Assembly: GCF_042678045.1 (NCBI RefSeq)
Contig: NZ_JBHUDI010000003.1
Span: 248,001 to 312,000 of the forward strand
Direction of reading: 5' to 3'
DNA length: 64,000 bases
Source: Natrinema amylolyticus_A
GTDB lineage: Archaea; Halobacteriota; Halobacteria; Halobacteriales; Natrialbaceae
Position 1 is the first letter of the stretch, and every line of letters starts with the position of its first letter. Below the pieces are notes generated by a model. It was not told where the DNA came from, made no database searches, and saw only the letters and a list, made by a program, of their open reading frames with translations. The position numbers and the translations under genes are program-made. Of the stretch, positions 33,669 through 42,776 are shown in pieces.

Positions 33669-34100
33669 TCACTGTTCGTGGACGACGATCACTGTCATTG
33701 GCGCGCGGCGGACGACCGTCTCGGAGACGCTGCCGAGCATCACTCGATCGACGCCGTGGCGGCCGTGGCTACCGATGACGATCTGTCCGAACTCCTTGTC
33801 GACGGCGTAGTCGACGATCTCTCGGGACGGCTTGCCCGTTTGGATGACAGTCTCGAGCTCATGACCCTCGTCAGCCGCCGTTTGCACAGCCGAGTCCAGT
33901 AGCTTCTCACCGCTTGCCACTGCCTCGTCGTATCCCGGAAATTTCGTCGTCGAATCGGCAAACGACGTCCAGTACCCCTCCGGCAACTGCACGACGTGGA
34001 TCGCCGTGATCGCCGACTCGGGAAACTCCTCGAGCGCGTACGCGAGCGCCGCCTCGGCCTGCGGGGAGCCGTCGATCGCGACCAGTGTCTTCCGAGCCAT
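33669..34100 (-). CDS. Universal stress protein (UspA family)
   Basis: 143 residues from ATG 34100 (MARKTLVAIDGSPQAEAAL). The ATP-binding signature 'QIVIGSHGRHGVDRVMLGSVSETVVRRAPMTVIVVH' (G2xG9xGS/T type) is complete, so it is an ATP-binding member. Forms dimers in known members; role in stress survival. Upstream gene is convergent in the neighbourhood only through non-coding DNA; no operon. Several paralogues per genome are usual in haloarchaea. Confidence 0.93.
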   Translation of the reverse strand: MARKTLVAIDGSPQAEAALAYALEEFPESAITAIHVVQLPEGYWTSFADSTTKFPGYDEAVASGEKLLDSAVQTAADEGHELETVIQTGKPSREIVDYAVDKEFGQIVIGSHGRHGVDRVMLGSVSETVVRRAPMTVIVVHEQ

Positions 34101-34154
34101 ATGATCTGATACCACAGGAACGGACTTAACGACGATTCCCCGACTTCCTGTCAG

Positions 34155-34835
34155 TCAGTCGCTCGTGAAAGTCGAGAGGAGCGACCGATCCGTCGGCTGT
34201 CGCCGTCGAAGCCGCCCGCGGACGATCGGCGTCGCCGGAAAGATCCCAACGTTAGCCCGTTCGACCTCGAGGACCTCGAAGGCATCGTGGCAGACGAAGC
34301 GAGCGACCGTCTCGCGGTTCAACTGACAGCCGCCGGCCGCACGCGACCACAGCGGCGTCAGCGCGTCCTGTGCTCGCGCGCGCCAGCCATCGTTGCGAAC
34401 GTGCTCGAGAAATCGGAGTTCCCCATCCGGCCGGAGGACACGGGCGACCTCATCGAGGGCTGTCTCGAACGACGGAATGGTACAGAAGACCAGACTCGAG
34501 AGCACGACGTCGAAGCTGTCGTCGGCGTAGGGAAGCGACTCGCCGCGCGCATCACGGAGGTGCACCTGCAGGTCGGCCGTGTCGGCCTTGCGGGCGGCCC
34601 GACGCCGCATCTTCGGATCCGGCTCGATCGCGTGATACTCGAGGTCGCCATCAGCGACGTCGTCGACGTAGGGCACCATCGCGCCGGTGCCGGCCCCGAG
34701 ATCGAGGACGCGCCCGGAGAGATCGGCCGCGAGGTACTCGCGGTGGGGACCGACCAGAAAGCGGTCGGGCAGCCGATCGTACAGCGCCGCGAACAGGTCG
34801 CTGTCGGTCGTGTGCCGTGGGTCGCAGTCAGCCAT
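34155..34835 (-). CDS. SAM-dependent methyltransferase (type 11)
   Basis: 226 residues. 'GRVLDLGAGTGAMVPYV' is the SAM-binding motif I, 'YHAIEPDPKMRRRA' motif II, 'LPYADDSFDVVLSSLVFCTI' and 'VARVLRPDGELRFLEHVRND' complete the class I fold. The resemblance to UbiE/CoQ5 and phosphatidylethanolamine N-methyltransferases ('FLEHVR', followed by 'QDALTPLWSRAAGGCQLNRET') suggests a small-molecule or lipid substrate. Ends with a short basic tail. Same strand as the Usp gene 54 bases downstream. Substrate unknown. Confidence 0.88.
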   Translation of the reverse strand: MADCDPRHTTDSDLFAALYDRLPDRFLVGPHREYLAADLSGRVLDLGAGTGAMVPYVDDVADGDLEYHAIEPDPKMRRRAARKADTADLQVHLRDARGESLPYADDSFDVVLSSLVFCTIPSFETALDEVARVLRPDGELRFLEHVRNDGWRARAQDALTPLWSRAAGGCQLNRETVARFVCHDAFEVLEVERANVGIFPATPIVRGRLRRRQPTDRSLLSTFTSD

Positions 34836-35274
34836 ATGGGTATGCGATGCGACTACGATTGCCCGACTGATATACTGTCCGGCGATTGTGGGTGAAGTAC
34901 CTCGGGGACAAGCCCCGAGGCTTCACTGTTTTGTCCGAGCACCCAGAAACGGGCGGACGGACGCAGGCGAATTTAATTCCCCTCGACTTTCCCCGTTGAG
35001 GTCGGTTGGAATTAACACCCGAACACCTCACTGGTGTCCGTGAGGGTCGGTCGCTCCACCACGACCCGACAACTCCCGTCTCACCTGCCGTAGCAGGGTG
35101 TTGAGAGGAGTCGCATTCCTCGCAACTGCCGGCAGTTGCTTCGGATTAAGGTCTTTAATCCATGTCGCAACTGTACTCTCCAATAGGGTGGTACCCATCA
35201 TATATCTTACTCGATTCTCCCTCGGGGTCAAGCCCCGAGGCGCTCTCGCTGTATCTCTGTAGACAGGCTTCCGG
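34836..35274. mobile_element. Decayed IS605/IS1341-type remnant framed by two like hairpins
   Basis: CCTCGGGG-acaag-CCCCGAGG (34,900-34,920, extended by GTGAAG/CTTCAC) and CCTCGGGG... as CTCGGGG-tcaag-CCCCGAGG (35,221-35,240) are near-identical and in the same orientation about 320 bases apart. Between them, minus-strand translation gives 'TWIKDLNPKQLPAVARNATP' and '...PHGHQ', which I suspect is the tail of an old tnpB, with stops after it. No intact gene. Recognition as a TnpB-type end rests on hairpin style, so the family label is tentative. Confidence 0.5.
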
Positions 35275-36018
35275 TTAGCCCAGTCGCTGCTCCCACTCGG
35301 TGGCCGGCAGCGACTCGCCGGTGACGCCATCGGGCCCCTGTGCGAGCAAGCGTGTGGCCGCGTCGTTCATCACGTCTGGCTCGAGGATCTCGTTCCGTTC
35401 CGATTCGGGCAGGTGATCCCAGAACCCGGTCTCGACGCGGCCACCGGGGTCGACCGCGTTGACCCTGATGCCGTGGTCCTCGAGTTCGGCGGCCTGTGTC
35501 CGGGTCATGCCCTCGAGTGCCCACTTCGAGGCGACGTACGGGCCCCACTTGGCTGCACCGCGCCGTCCCAGCCCGGACGAGACGTTGACGACGTTCCCGC
35601 GTCCGTTGTCGATCATCTCGCGCACGGCGTATTTCGAGAACAGGAAGACGCCGGTTACGTTCACGTCCAGAATCTGCCGGAAGTCGTCGACGTTGACCTC
35701 GTGGAGCACGCGCTGTTCGTCGTACATGTTCAACAGCCCGATGCCAGCGTTGTTCACGAGGCCGGTCACCGTGCCGTACTCCTCGACCGTGGTGTCGACG
35801 ACGGCACGTACCGCGTTCTCGTCGGTGACGTCCGCGGGCGCGACGAGCGTGTTGCCGGCCGCGTCGGCCGCGTCGGCGGCGACCGCCTCGAGGTCGGCTT
35901 CACTGCGAGCAGTCACCACGACGTTCGCCCCCTCGCGAGCGAACCGGTTTGCCATCGACGCGCCGAGTCCCCGGCTCGCACCAGTGACGATGATCGTCTC
36001 CCCGTCGAGTGTCGTCAT
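35275..36018 (-). CDS. Short-chain dehydrogenase/reductase (SDR)
   Basis: 247 residues from ATG 36018. 'IIVTGASRGLGASMANRF' is the cofactor loop, 'LVNNAGIGLL' the NNAG motif, catalytic Ser in 'NVSSGLG' and the Tyr/Lys pair in 'YVASKWALEG'. 'TARSEADLEAV' following beta-2 indicates NADP(H). 3-oxoacyl-reductase-like, but no fatty-acid genes are near, and such sequences fit many substrates. The stop codon is 32 bases from the right hairpin of the remnant at 34.9-35.2 kb. Confidence 0.92.
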   Translation of the reverse strand: MTTLDGETIIVTGASRGLGASMANRFAREGANVVVTARSEADLEAVAADAADAAGNTLVAPADVTDENAVRAVVDTTVEEYGTVTGLVNNAGIGLLNMYDEQRVLHEVNVDDFRQILDVNVTGVFLFSKYAVREMIDNGRGNVVNVSSGLGRRGAAKWGPYVASKWALEGMTRTQAAELEDHGIRVNAVDPGGRVETGFWDHLPESERNEILEPDVMNDAATRLLAQGPDGVTGESLPATEWEQRLG

Positions 36019-36154
36019 AGACAAAAGTATCGCCGCGGGGGACTTAAAGCGGCCCGTCCCGAGACGGCCCTACGGACACTACGCACGCATCCGGGACCTG
36101 TGACCCCGTGTCTTCTCGAGTGGTTTTATTGCCGGACGCACCGCTAACCTCCGT

Positions 36155-37222
36155 ATGACCGACAATCAACTCCGCATGACCCCGGGTCCGACCGAGGTGC
36201 CTGCAACCGTCCGCGAGCGGATGAGCGAGCCGACGCCGAACCCCGACGTCGAACCCGAGTTCTTCGCGTTCTACCGCGACCTGCTCGAGAAACTCGAGGC
36301 GATCTACGGTGACGACGATATCGCCATCCTTGGCGGCGAAGGGATTCTCGGACTCGAGGCCGCCATCGCGTCGCTGGTCGAACCGGGCGACCGCGTCCTC
36401 TGTATCGCGAACGGCCTCTACGGGGAGGGCTTTGCCGACTTCGTCGAGATGGCCGGTGGCGAGGCCGTCGTCTGTGACGCGTCGTGGCGCGAGCCACTCG
36501 ATCTCGAGGCGATCGAGGACCACCTCGCGGCGGAGTCGTTCGACGTCGCGACGATGGTTCACTGCGAGACGCCGACGGGCGTGCTCAACGACATCGAACC
36601 GATTCTCGAGACTCTCGACGACCACGACGTCATCAGCGTCGTCGACGCCGTCTCCTCGCTGAGCGGGACGTCGGTCCCCACCGACCGGATCGATGTCTGT
36701 CTCGGTGCCTCCCAGAAGTGTTTCAGCGCGCCCCCGGGGCTGACCGTCTGTTCGATCAGCGACCGTGCGTGGGCCAAAATCGAATCCTTCGAGACGCCGA
36801 GTCTCTACACCAACCTCGAGCCATGGCGCGACGCCGCCGACGAGGAGTGGTTCCCCTACACCCACCTCGCGTCGAACCTCTACGGGCTCGATACCGCCGT
36901 CGACCTGCTGCTCGAGGAGGGCCTCGAGGCGGTCTTCGAGCGCCACGAGACGGCCGCAGCGCGCTGTCGCGACCGGGCGGCCGATCTCGGGCTGTCGCTG
37001 TATCCGGACGAGGCACAGCCGTCGCCGACCGTAACGGCACTCGAGATTCCGGGACGAGCGGAAGCGATTCAGTCAGCGATGGCCGACGACCACGACATCG
37101 TCCTCGCGACCGGCCTTGGCGATCTCGCCGACGACGTGCTCCGGATCGGCCACATGGGCCACAATGCGCGCGTCGACCGCGTCGACCGGACGATGGACGC
37201 GCTGGCAGCAGTCCTCGAGTAG
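36155..37222 (+). CDS. PLP-dependent aminotransferase (serine-pyruvate/alanine-glyoxylate type)
   Basis: 355 residues. Opens 'RMTPGPTEVPATVRERM', typical of class V alanine-glyoxylate/serine-pyruvate aminotransferases; 'ILGGEGILGLEAAIASLVEPGD' binds the cofactor phosphate, Asp164 ('SVVDAVSSLSG') contacts the pyridine nitrogen and Lys188 in 'GASQKCF' forms the Schiff base. C-terminal 'VLRIGHMGH' carries the carboxylate Arg. Likely links serine, glyoxylate, alanine and pyruvate pools; the exact pair cannot be read. Single gene with a 136-base upstream region shared with the divergent SDR. Confidence 0.92.
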   Translation: MTDNQLRMTPGPTEVPATVRERMSEPTPNPDVEPEFFAFYRDLLEKLEAIYGDDDIAILGGEGILGLEAAIASLVEPGDRVLCIANGLYGEGFADFVEMAGGEAVVCDASWREPLDLEAIEDHLAAESFDVATMVHCETPTGVLNDIEPILETLDDHDVISVVDAVSSLSGTSVPTDRIDVCLGASQKCFSAPPGLTVCSISDRAWAKIESFETPSLYTNLEPWRDAADEEWFPYTHLASNLYGLDTAVDLLLEEGLEAVFERHETAAARCRDRAADLGLSLYPDEAQPSPTVTALEIPGRAEAIQSAMADDHDIVLATGLGDLADDVLRIGHMGHNARVDRVDRTMDALAAVLE

Positions 37223-37381
37223 GGTCGCGGCTGCGAGCGCGCGTCGTCCCGTACAACTTCTAGACAGAAATACATTTTTTCGCAGAATAACGAAGACGAG
37301 TGACACATATGATCACCATTTCCCGACTGCGACAAACAACAATTAAGGTTATCCGCCACCCTCCATTTGTGTGGGGCTACC

Positions 37382-39220
37382 ATGACACAAGTCATATGGA
37401 TCATCGCGGCAGTACTGGTGACGTTTACCGCCGGTTACGTGGGGTACTCGAGATATCTCACACAGTTCGTCGAACTCGACGAGGAGACGGAAACACCGGC
37501 ACACAAATACGAGGACGGACAGGAGTACGTCCCCTCGAAAAAACCGGTGTTGTTGGGGCATCACTACTCGAGTATCGCAGGTGGGGCTCCGATCGTCGGC
37601 CCGATCACGGCCGGTGCTATCTGGGGATGGGTGCCCGCATTGCTGTGGATCGCCATCGGTAACCCGCTGATGGGTGCGGTTCACGACTTCGTCTCGCTGT
37701 CAGGGAGTCTCCGCCACGAGGGGAAGTCGATCGGTTACATGATCGGCGAGTACGTCGGGGAGAGCGGCAAGAACATGTTGCTGTGGTTCGCGTTCCTGAC
37801 GATCGTCCTCGTCGTCGCAGTGTTCGCACTGGTCGTCGGGATCGTCTTCAACGCGTACCCCCAGGTCGTTACGGCATCGTTGCTTTACATCGGGCTGGCA
37901 CTGGTATTCGGCGTCTACCTCTACCAGTTCAACGGCCCGTTCATTCCGGGGACGATCCTGTTCGTCGCAGGCGTCTTCGCCTCCGTCTGGGTCGGCCTCC
38001 AGTACCCGCTGGCGTTGTTCGCCGGTGATTATCCGGCCGGGACGATCGTGTTGTTCGGTGGCGCCGGCAACTGGGTGCCCGGCGCGGGTGCCCTCGGCGG
38101 CAACACCGCGGCGTGGATTCCCTTCGTCATGATCTACGCCGCGATCGCGAGCGCACTACCCGTGTGGGTGTTGCTCCAGCCGCGTGACTACCTGTCGTCG
38201 TTCCTGCTATACACTGGGGTCGGCGGCGCGACCGTCGCGATTATCGTGGGAACGTTCCTCGGGACGTCGGCCGAGCCGCTCGTCATCGACGAGACCATCG
38301 GCGCGTTCGAGGGCTTCTGGGGCGTCGACGCCGCGGGATTAGCGCCGCTGTTCCCGCTGCTGTTCATTACGATCGCCTGCGGGACGATCAGCGGGTTCCA
38401 CTCGCTGGTCTCGTCGGGGACGACCGCTAAACAACTCGACAAGGAAACCGACGCCCGGCTGATCGGCTACGGTGGCATGCTGGGAGAGGGGCTGCTCGCT
38501 GCAGTCGCACTCTCGACGCTCGCCGTGTGGGGCTTTGCCGATCCGGCTGGCGGTATCGGTGCCGCGCTGCCGAACTTCGCGTCCGGTGGTGGGCTCATCC
38601 TCACCAGCCTCGGCGTTCCCCAGACCGTCGGCGCCGTGTTCATGGCGCTGGTGCTCTGTAGCTTCCTGCTGACCTCGACGGACACGGCCGTTCGTCTGGG
38701 TCGGTACATGATGGAAGAGATCGTCGGCACGCCCGCCGGACGGACTGACACGGGGCTGAACGCTGATCCCGCGTCGTTCGCACGTGGCCGGTACACGAAT
38801 CCGATCATTCAGATCGTTCCCGCGTACCTGCTGGTCGTCTCCGGACAGTGGGTCGTCCTCTGGCAGCTCTTCGGTGGGGCAAACCAGCTGCTCGCGGCAC
38901 TGGCGCTGCTGACCGCGACCGTGTGGCTGGCAAACTGGGACGACAGCAAACAACTCGTCTCCACCGGCGTCCCGATGGCGATCATGGTGACGATCACCAT
39001 CCTCGGGCTGTCGATCCTGGTGTTCTACGAGAATCTCTACCTAAACCTGCTGCAGGGTGGGGCTGGCTCAACCGAAGCGATGCTCTCCTCGGCCGTCCAG
39101 ATGGTTATCGGGCTCGTGCTCATTGTCCTGGCGCTCGCACTCGTCAGGCTCGGGTACAGAAACATTAGCAGCGTTCGCCGCGGTCCCGAAACGCCCGCCG
39201 CCGAACCGGGCGACGACTAA
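37382..39220 (+). CDS. cstA: Carbon starvation protein A (pyruvate/peptide transporter)
   Basis: 612 residues from ATG 37382, about 16 membrane helices. Diagnostic segments are 'HKYEDGQEYVPSKKPVLLGH' and 'HYSSIAGGAPIVGPITAGAI', 'NPLMGAVHDFVSLSGSLRH', 'GFHSLVSSGTTAKQLDKETD' and 'LLTSTDTAVRLGRYMMEE'. Bacterial CstA/BtsT proteins take up pyruvate, and peptides in some cases, under carbon limitation. Slightly shorter than enterobacterial CstA. No regulatory two-component partner is nearby. The start is chosen at the ATG with the conserved hydrophobic N-terminus; 15 bases upstream of it are in frame but unconserved. Confidence 0.94.
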   Translation: MTQVIWIIAAVLVTFTAGYVGYSRYLTQFVELDEETETPAHKYEDGQEYVPSKKPVLLGHHYSSIAGGAPIVGPITAGAIWGWVPALLWIAIGNPLMGAVHDFVSLSGSLRHEGKSIGYMIGEYVGESGKNMLLWFAFLTIVLVVAVFALVVGIVFNAYPQVVTASLLYIGLALVFGVYLYQFNGPFIPGTILFVAGVFASVWVGLQYPLALFAGDYPAGTIVLFGGAGNWVPGAGALGGNTAAWIPFVMIYAAIASALPVWVLLQPRDYLSSFLLYTGVGGATVAIIVGTFLGTSAEPLVIDETIGAFEGFWGVDAAGLAPLFPLLFITIACGTISGFHSLVSSGTTAKQLDKETDARLIGYGGMLGEGLLAAVALSTLAVWGFADPAGGIGAALPNFASGGGLILTSLGVPQTVGAVFMALVLCSFLLTSTDTAVRLGRYMMEEIVGTPAGRTDTGLNADPASFARGRYTNPIIQIVPAYLLVVSGQWVVLWQLFGGANQLLAALALLTATVWLANWDDSKQLVSTGVPMAIMVTITILGLSILVFYENLYLNLLQGGAGSTEAMLSSAVQMVIGLVLIVLALALVRLGYRNISSVRRGPETPAAEPGDD

Positions 39221-39326
39221 CGACTCGCGGGCCGTCCGTTCTTCGCAGCCATTTTTTGCTCATCGCTGAACGCTGCTACTGCCAGAACGAGAGCGTCGAC
39301 TTCGCGGCTGCTCTGTTGCCCGATCT

Positions 39327-39935
39327 TCACTGCCAGAATCGTTTCGCGAACCGCGAGAGAAAGCCCTCCTCGGGCGTCGTCACGTCGTCCCAGAGGGTAA
39401 ACGCTTCCGCGACGTCGGCAGCCTCGCTGGCGACGTGCTCCTCGCGCTCGGGGACGACGACGACCAGATTGACGTCGTAGTGGCCGTGATAGCCGAACTT
39501 CAGTAACGTCCGGTCGCGAAAACCATCGACGAACTCGCGGACATCGTCGGACAACTCGTCAGCGACGAGGACGAACGTGATGTCCGTCCCGAAGTGTTCC
39601 TCGTCAGCGACGACGTGTTCGTCAGCCAGTTCGTGGCCAAGGTCGACGAGGCGCTCGAGTTGCGCCACCGTCGGCCGCGACTCGCGTCTGGCGAAGAGGT
39701 ACTCCTCGGCCTCGTGATCCGCGTAACTCAACGCCGGGTGGAAGAACTGCTTCTGACTGCGCACGCGCATCTCGCCGTAGAGATCCCACCGCTGGCCGCC
39801 GGCACGATGATCTTTCTCGAGGTCGTAGTTGTACATCAGCCGGTCGGCGACCCGGTCTATATACTCGTCGTCCCAGTCGGGGACGGCCTCGCGGATCTCC
39901 GCCGGGAGCTCCGCTGGCGTCGCTTTGTCGCTCAT
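39327..39935 (-). CDS. Conserved haloarchaeal protein of unknown function
   Basis: 202 residues from ATG 39935. Mixed alpha/beta and very acidic. Notable stretches are 'AGGQRWDLYGEMRVRSQKQF', 'HPALSYADHEAEEYLFARR' and a hydrophobic strand 'HYDVNLVVVVPERE'. No cysteines, signal peptide or membrane helix. It ends about 100 bases after cstA, convergent. No family recognised; composition and codon use show it is a real gene. Confidence 0.8.
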   Translation of the reverse strand: MSDKATPAELPAEIREAVPDWDDEYIDRVADRLMYNYDLEKDHRAGGQRWDLYGEMRVRSQKQFFHPALSYADHEAEEYLFARRESRPTVAQLERLVDLGHELADEHVVADEEHFGTDITFVLVADELSDDVREFVDGFRDRTLLKFGYHGHYDVNLVVVVPEREEHVASEAADVAEAFTLWDDVTTPEEGFLSRFAKRFWQ

Positions 39936-40170
39936 CGTGTTCCAGTAGAGAGTGACGGCAGCCGTTCACAACCCGGCGCTCGAGTTGCTCCATCCAGTTT
40001 CGTGACCTGTTCTCCCATACCACCGGTTGCCGTCGGAATGGCAAATACTCGTCGGTGGTGGGCCCGATGCGGTGGCTGATCGACGCCGCTCGCCGATCCG
40101 CTCGAAAAACTCGTCGGGCCGGTCGGCAGATTTTAGCCGTCGGAGCCGTACTATCGTGCAAGGGAAACTC

Positions 40171-40407
40171 ATGGGAGGAAAGAAAACCGAAGCCTGTGGC
40201 CGCTGTTCCATGTCGACGGTCGTCGACGTCGCGTCCTCCGGCGACGAAGACGGCGATGCCGAGGGGACTGGAAACCGGGACCCGTTCGGCGACGCCGCCA
40301 TCGAAGTCGACGACGAGACGCTCCGGCGCGTGTCGCCGGGTGCCTGGATGGGCCGTCTAACCGAACGGCTCGACGACCTCGGTCGACGGCTTATTTACGG
40401 CCGGTAG
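40171..40407 (+). CDS. Small acidic protein with N-terminal CxxC
   Basis: 78 residues from ATG 40171 (MGGKKTEACGRCSMSTVVDV); an in-frame GTG at 40,156 would add five. The 'ACGRC' pair may bind zinc or be a redox site. The rest is acidic with a C-terminal amphipathic helix 'WMGRLTERLDDLGRRLIYG'. Upstream, GATTTTAG (about 40,129-40,136) is a plausible TATA box. Unknown function. Confidence 0.65.
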   Translation: MGGKKTEACGRCSMSTVVDVASSGDEDGDAEGTGNRDPFGDAAIEVDDETLRRVSPGAWMGRLTERLDDLGRRLIYGR

Positions 40408-40472
40408 GCGGATCGTCGAACCATCAGGACAGACACATACTGTCGGCAGGCAGTCAGTTCCAACCGGCGCCA

Positions 40473-40697
40473 TTACGACATCGTCACGAGATACGTCATC
40501 GCAAACAGGAGTATCGCCGCCGTTGCGACGTTGACGAGTCCGAACTCGAGAAAGCCCAGATACGACAGCCCCCAGACAATCGTCCATCCAAAGAGCGTCG
40601 ACAGGACCGCGTTCATCACGAGCAGGACGCGAGGGTCGCCCTCCGAGGACGCCACGCCGGCCTCGAACCCGTCCGCGTCGGCATCGCCATCGCTCAT
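40473..40697 (-). CDS. Small two-helix membrane protein
   Basis: 74 residues from ATG 40697 (MSDGDADADGFEAG...). A disordered acidic N-terminus of about 25 residues is followed by two hydrophobic helices, 'VLLVMNAVLSTLFGWTIVWG' and 'LVNVATAAILLFAMTYLVTM'. The codon after ATG and a GGGAGA element upstream support this start over the ATG at 40,715. Haloarchaeal genomes carry many such proteins; role unknown. Confidence 0.7.
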   Translation of the reverse strand: MSDGDADADGFEAGVASSEGDPRVLLVMNAVLSTLFGWTIVWGLSYLGFLEFGLVNVATAAILLFAMTYLVTMS

Positions 40698-40832
40698 ACA
40701 GGGAGACGTTGGCACCGCTACTTAACTGTTCGCCGTCAGAATTTCGCAGGTTCGCCGACTGAGTCGGCTGTTCTGTCCGGAACCTGAGAAGACACGGTAT
40801 AGCTCTTTGCCCCTCGAGAGCGAACGGCGCGT

Positions 40833-41153
40833 ATGCACCTTCGCAATCGTCACGGAACACCCGTCGACCCGGTGCCGTTCGTCGTGGTCGTCGGGCTCAC
40901 GTTTATGGTCGTGCTGTCGTTCGGCCCGCTGTACGGACTGGAACTGGGACTGGCCCTCGAGACGGCGATCGTACTCTCGGCTGCGCTGTTCGCCGTCGCC
41001 GCCGTCGCCGCCTTCTATCGGCAGGTCTGGACGTTTCGGCCGGAGGTTGCCGGCAGCGTTCCGTCGGCGATCCGCGCCGAGCGACTGTTTTATCTCATTC
41101 CGATTCTCGCGGCGCTCATCGTTGCGCTATCAGTGCCGTTAGTAGTCGGGTAG
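40833..41153 (+). CDS. Small three-helix membrane protein
   Basis: 106 residues. Hydrophobic segments at about 15-33, 38-62 and 84-105, with 'YRQVWTFRPEVAGSVPSAIR' as the cytosolic loop. The N-terminus 'MHLRNRHGTPVDPVPFV' is basic. Divergent from the neighbouring small membrane protein. No family recognised. Confidence 0.7.
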   Translation: MHLRNRHGTPVDPVPFVVVVGLTFMVVLSFGPLYGLELGLALETAIVLSAALFAVAAVAAFYRQVWTFRPEVAGSVPSAIRAERLFYLIPILAALIVALSVPLVVG

Positions 41154-41256
41154 TGACGGGACGACGATCGCGTTCCGCGTCCGTCACGACACCACCATCG
41201 CCCAAGTATGAGGTGTGGTCACATCCCTTATTGGCCTTGCCCACGAACGGACGAGT

Positions 41257-41460
41257 ATGGGACTCATCGAGTCGGTGAAAACAGCCCTCGCCTCACCCAC
41301 TCCGAAGAATCGGCCCGATGACGGCTCCGACGGGGCCTACTGGTGTGACGACTGCGGCGTCCGGATCAGGGACGTCGACCTCGAGGGAGAGCCGGTCTGT
41401 CCGGACTGCGGTGCCGAGATGCGCTTCGAGCGGTCGACCGGCCGGAGCTGTGCGTGCTGA
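41257..41460 (+). CDS. Small zinc-ribbon protein
   Basis: 67 residues from ATG 41257 (MGLIESVKTALASPTPKN). Two CxxC knuckles, 'WCDDCGVRIRD' and 'VCPDCGAEMRF', form a ribbon; the terminal 'RSCAC' could add ligands. Its stop codon is directly adjacent to the stop of the metallochaperone GTPase gene on the other strand, so the two converge with no gap. A TTATTGG patch upstream may be the TATA box. Possible zinc client; unproven. Confidence 0.7.
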   Translation: MGLIESVKTALASPTPKNRPDDGSDGAYWCDDCGVRIRDVDLEGEPVCPDCGAEMRFERSTGRSCAC

Positions 41461-42702
41461 TCACGGCTCGCGGACGACGACCTCGTCGCCCTGCTCGTCG
41501 GGGAAGGGGCCCTCGAGCGACGCGTCCCACTCCTCGTCGGTGACCAGTGTGTCCTCGAGCGCATCCCGCAGTGCTGATTCGTCGTAGTCGGTGCCGATGA
41601 ACACGAGTTCGGTCCGTCGGTCACCGTGCTCGTCGTGCCACTGGAGGTCGGGCCGGTTCGACCGGTACATATCACGTTCGATCTCGGGGAGGCTCGCGAT
41701 CCAGGGGCCCTGCGCGGTGGCGCGGATCGACGGCCCGGCCTGGGCGACCGCGACTCGCATGTCGTTGTCGGCGATCCAGGCGGTTCCCTTCGAGCGGACG
41801 ATAGCCGGCGGGAGGTCTTCGAGGAACGCGGCGAATCGCTCGGGATGGAACGGCCGTCGGCGGCGGTAGACGAACGAGGTGACGCCGTAGACCTCGTCGG
41901 GATGGTGATGGTCGTGGTGGCCGTCATCGTCGTCCGCGTGCCCGTGGTGGTCACCAGAACTCTCGTGCCCGTGGTCGTCGGCCGACTCGAGCGCGCGTTT
42001 CCAGCCCGGGAGGTCGTTTACGCGGCCGGGGTCGAACAGCGCCGCGCCGAGCAGCCGGTCGGGATCGACCGCGGCGAACTCGGTGCGGATCGTCTCGGCG
42101 TCCGGTTGGAGTGCGTTGACGAGTTCTTCGGCCTCGGCGAGCTGTTCGTCGGTACACAGGTCGGCCTTGTTGAGCAAGACGATATTCGATACCTCGACCT
42201 GCTCGACGAGCAGATCCGAGAGCGGGCGGTCGTCCTCGTTCCCCCGGCGCTGTGGCGTCCCCTCCCCCGCGAAGGCCTCGAGAAAGGCGGGCGTGTCGAG
42301 GACGGTCACCAGCGTGTCGACGTCGTACAGCGCCGCGACGCGGGATTCGGTCGTGAACAGCCGCGCGACGGGGGCGGGCTCGGAGATGCCCGACGACTCG
42401 ACGATGAGGTGGTCGAACGAGCGGTCGCGAGCCAGCCGGACCACGGCGGTCTCGAGATCGTCCTGCAGTTCACAGCAGATACAGCCGTTCGAGAGTTCGG
42501 CGACGCCATCATCGAGTTCGAGTTCCGATCCCTCGGCGACGAGTTCGGCGTCGACGTTGACTTCGCCCATGTCGTTGACGAGGACGGCCAGCGTCCGGTC
42601 GCCCGCGTGCGACAGCAGGTGATTGAGTAACGTCGTCTTGCCGGCGCCCAGACTGCCCGAGAGGATCGTTACCGGAATCCCCTCGTCCGTGTTCGTCTCC
42701 AT
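41461..42702 (-). CDS. COG0523 (CobW/ZNG-type) metallochaperone GTPase with His-rich loop
   Basis: 413 residues. G3E GTPase: Walker A 'GSLGAGKTT' (16-24), metal motif CxCC as Cys74-Ile-Cys76-Cys77 in 'NGCICCEL', 'VESSGISEP', NKxD 'LLNKADL' (177-182). Residues 242-270 hold ten His mixed with Asp and Glu, a metal-loading loop. C-terminal CobW domain follows ('VTSFVYRRRRPFHPERF', about 273-405). COG0523 proteins deliver zinc, cobalt or other metals; a His-rich loop favours zinc or nickel/cobalt storage. It is 33 kb from the cobamide operon, so a CobW role there is not favoured over zinc allocation. Confidence 0.93.
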   Translation of the reverse strand: METNTDEGIPVTILSGSLGAGKTTLLNHLLSHAGDRTLAVLVNDMGEVNVDAELVAEGSELELDDGVAELSNGCICCELQDDLETAVVRLARDRSFDHLIVESSGISEPAPVARLFTTESRVAALYDVDTLVTVLDTPAFLEAFAGEGTPQRRGNEDDRPLSDLLVEQVEVSNIVLLNKADLCTDEQLAEAEELVNALQPDAETIRTEFAAVDPDRLLGAALFDPGRVNDLPGWKRALESADDHGHESSGDHHGHADDDDGHHDHHHPDEVYGVTSFVYRRRRPFHPERFAAFLEDLPPAIVRSKGTAWIADNDMRVAVAQAGPSIRATAQGPWIASLPEIERDMYRSNRPDLQWHDEHGDRRTELVFIGTDYDESALRDALEDTLVTDEEWDASLEGPFPDEQGDEVVVREP

Positions 42703-42776
42703 GTCCGGCCACAGGGACCCCAGCGCCTTGAAACCGAGCCACGAGGGTTTTTAGCGTGCAGCACGGATGGACGAAC

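Noticed and set aside
40441..40480. Possible fourth copy of the 82-bp repeat (CAGTCAGTTCCAACCGGCGC)
   Set aside because: Only about 20 bases resemble one arm, spacing differs and no opposing arm exists.
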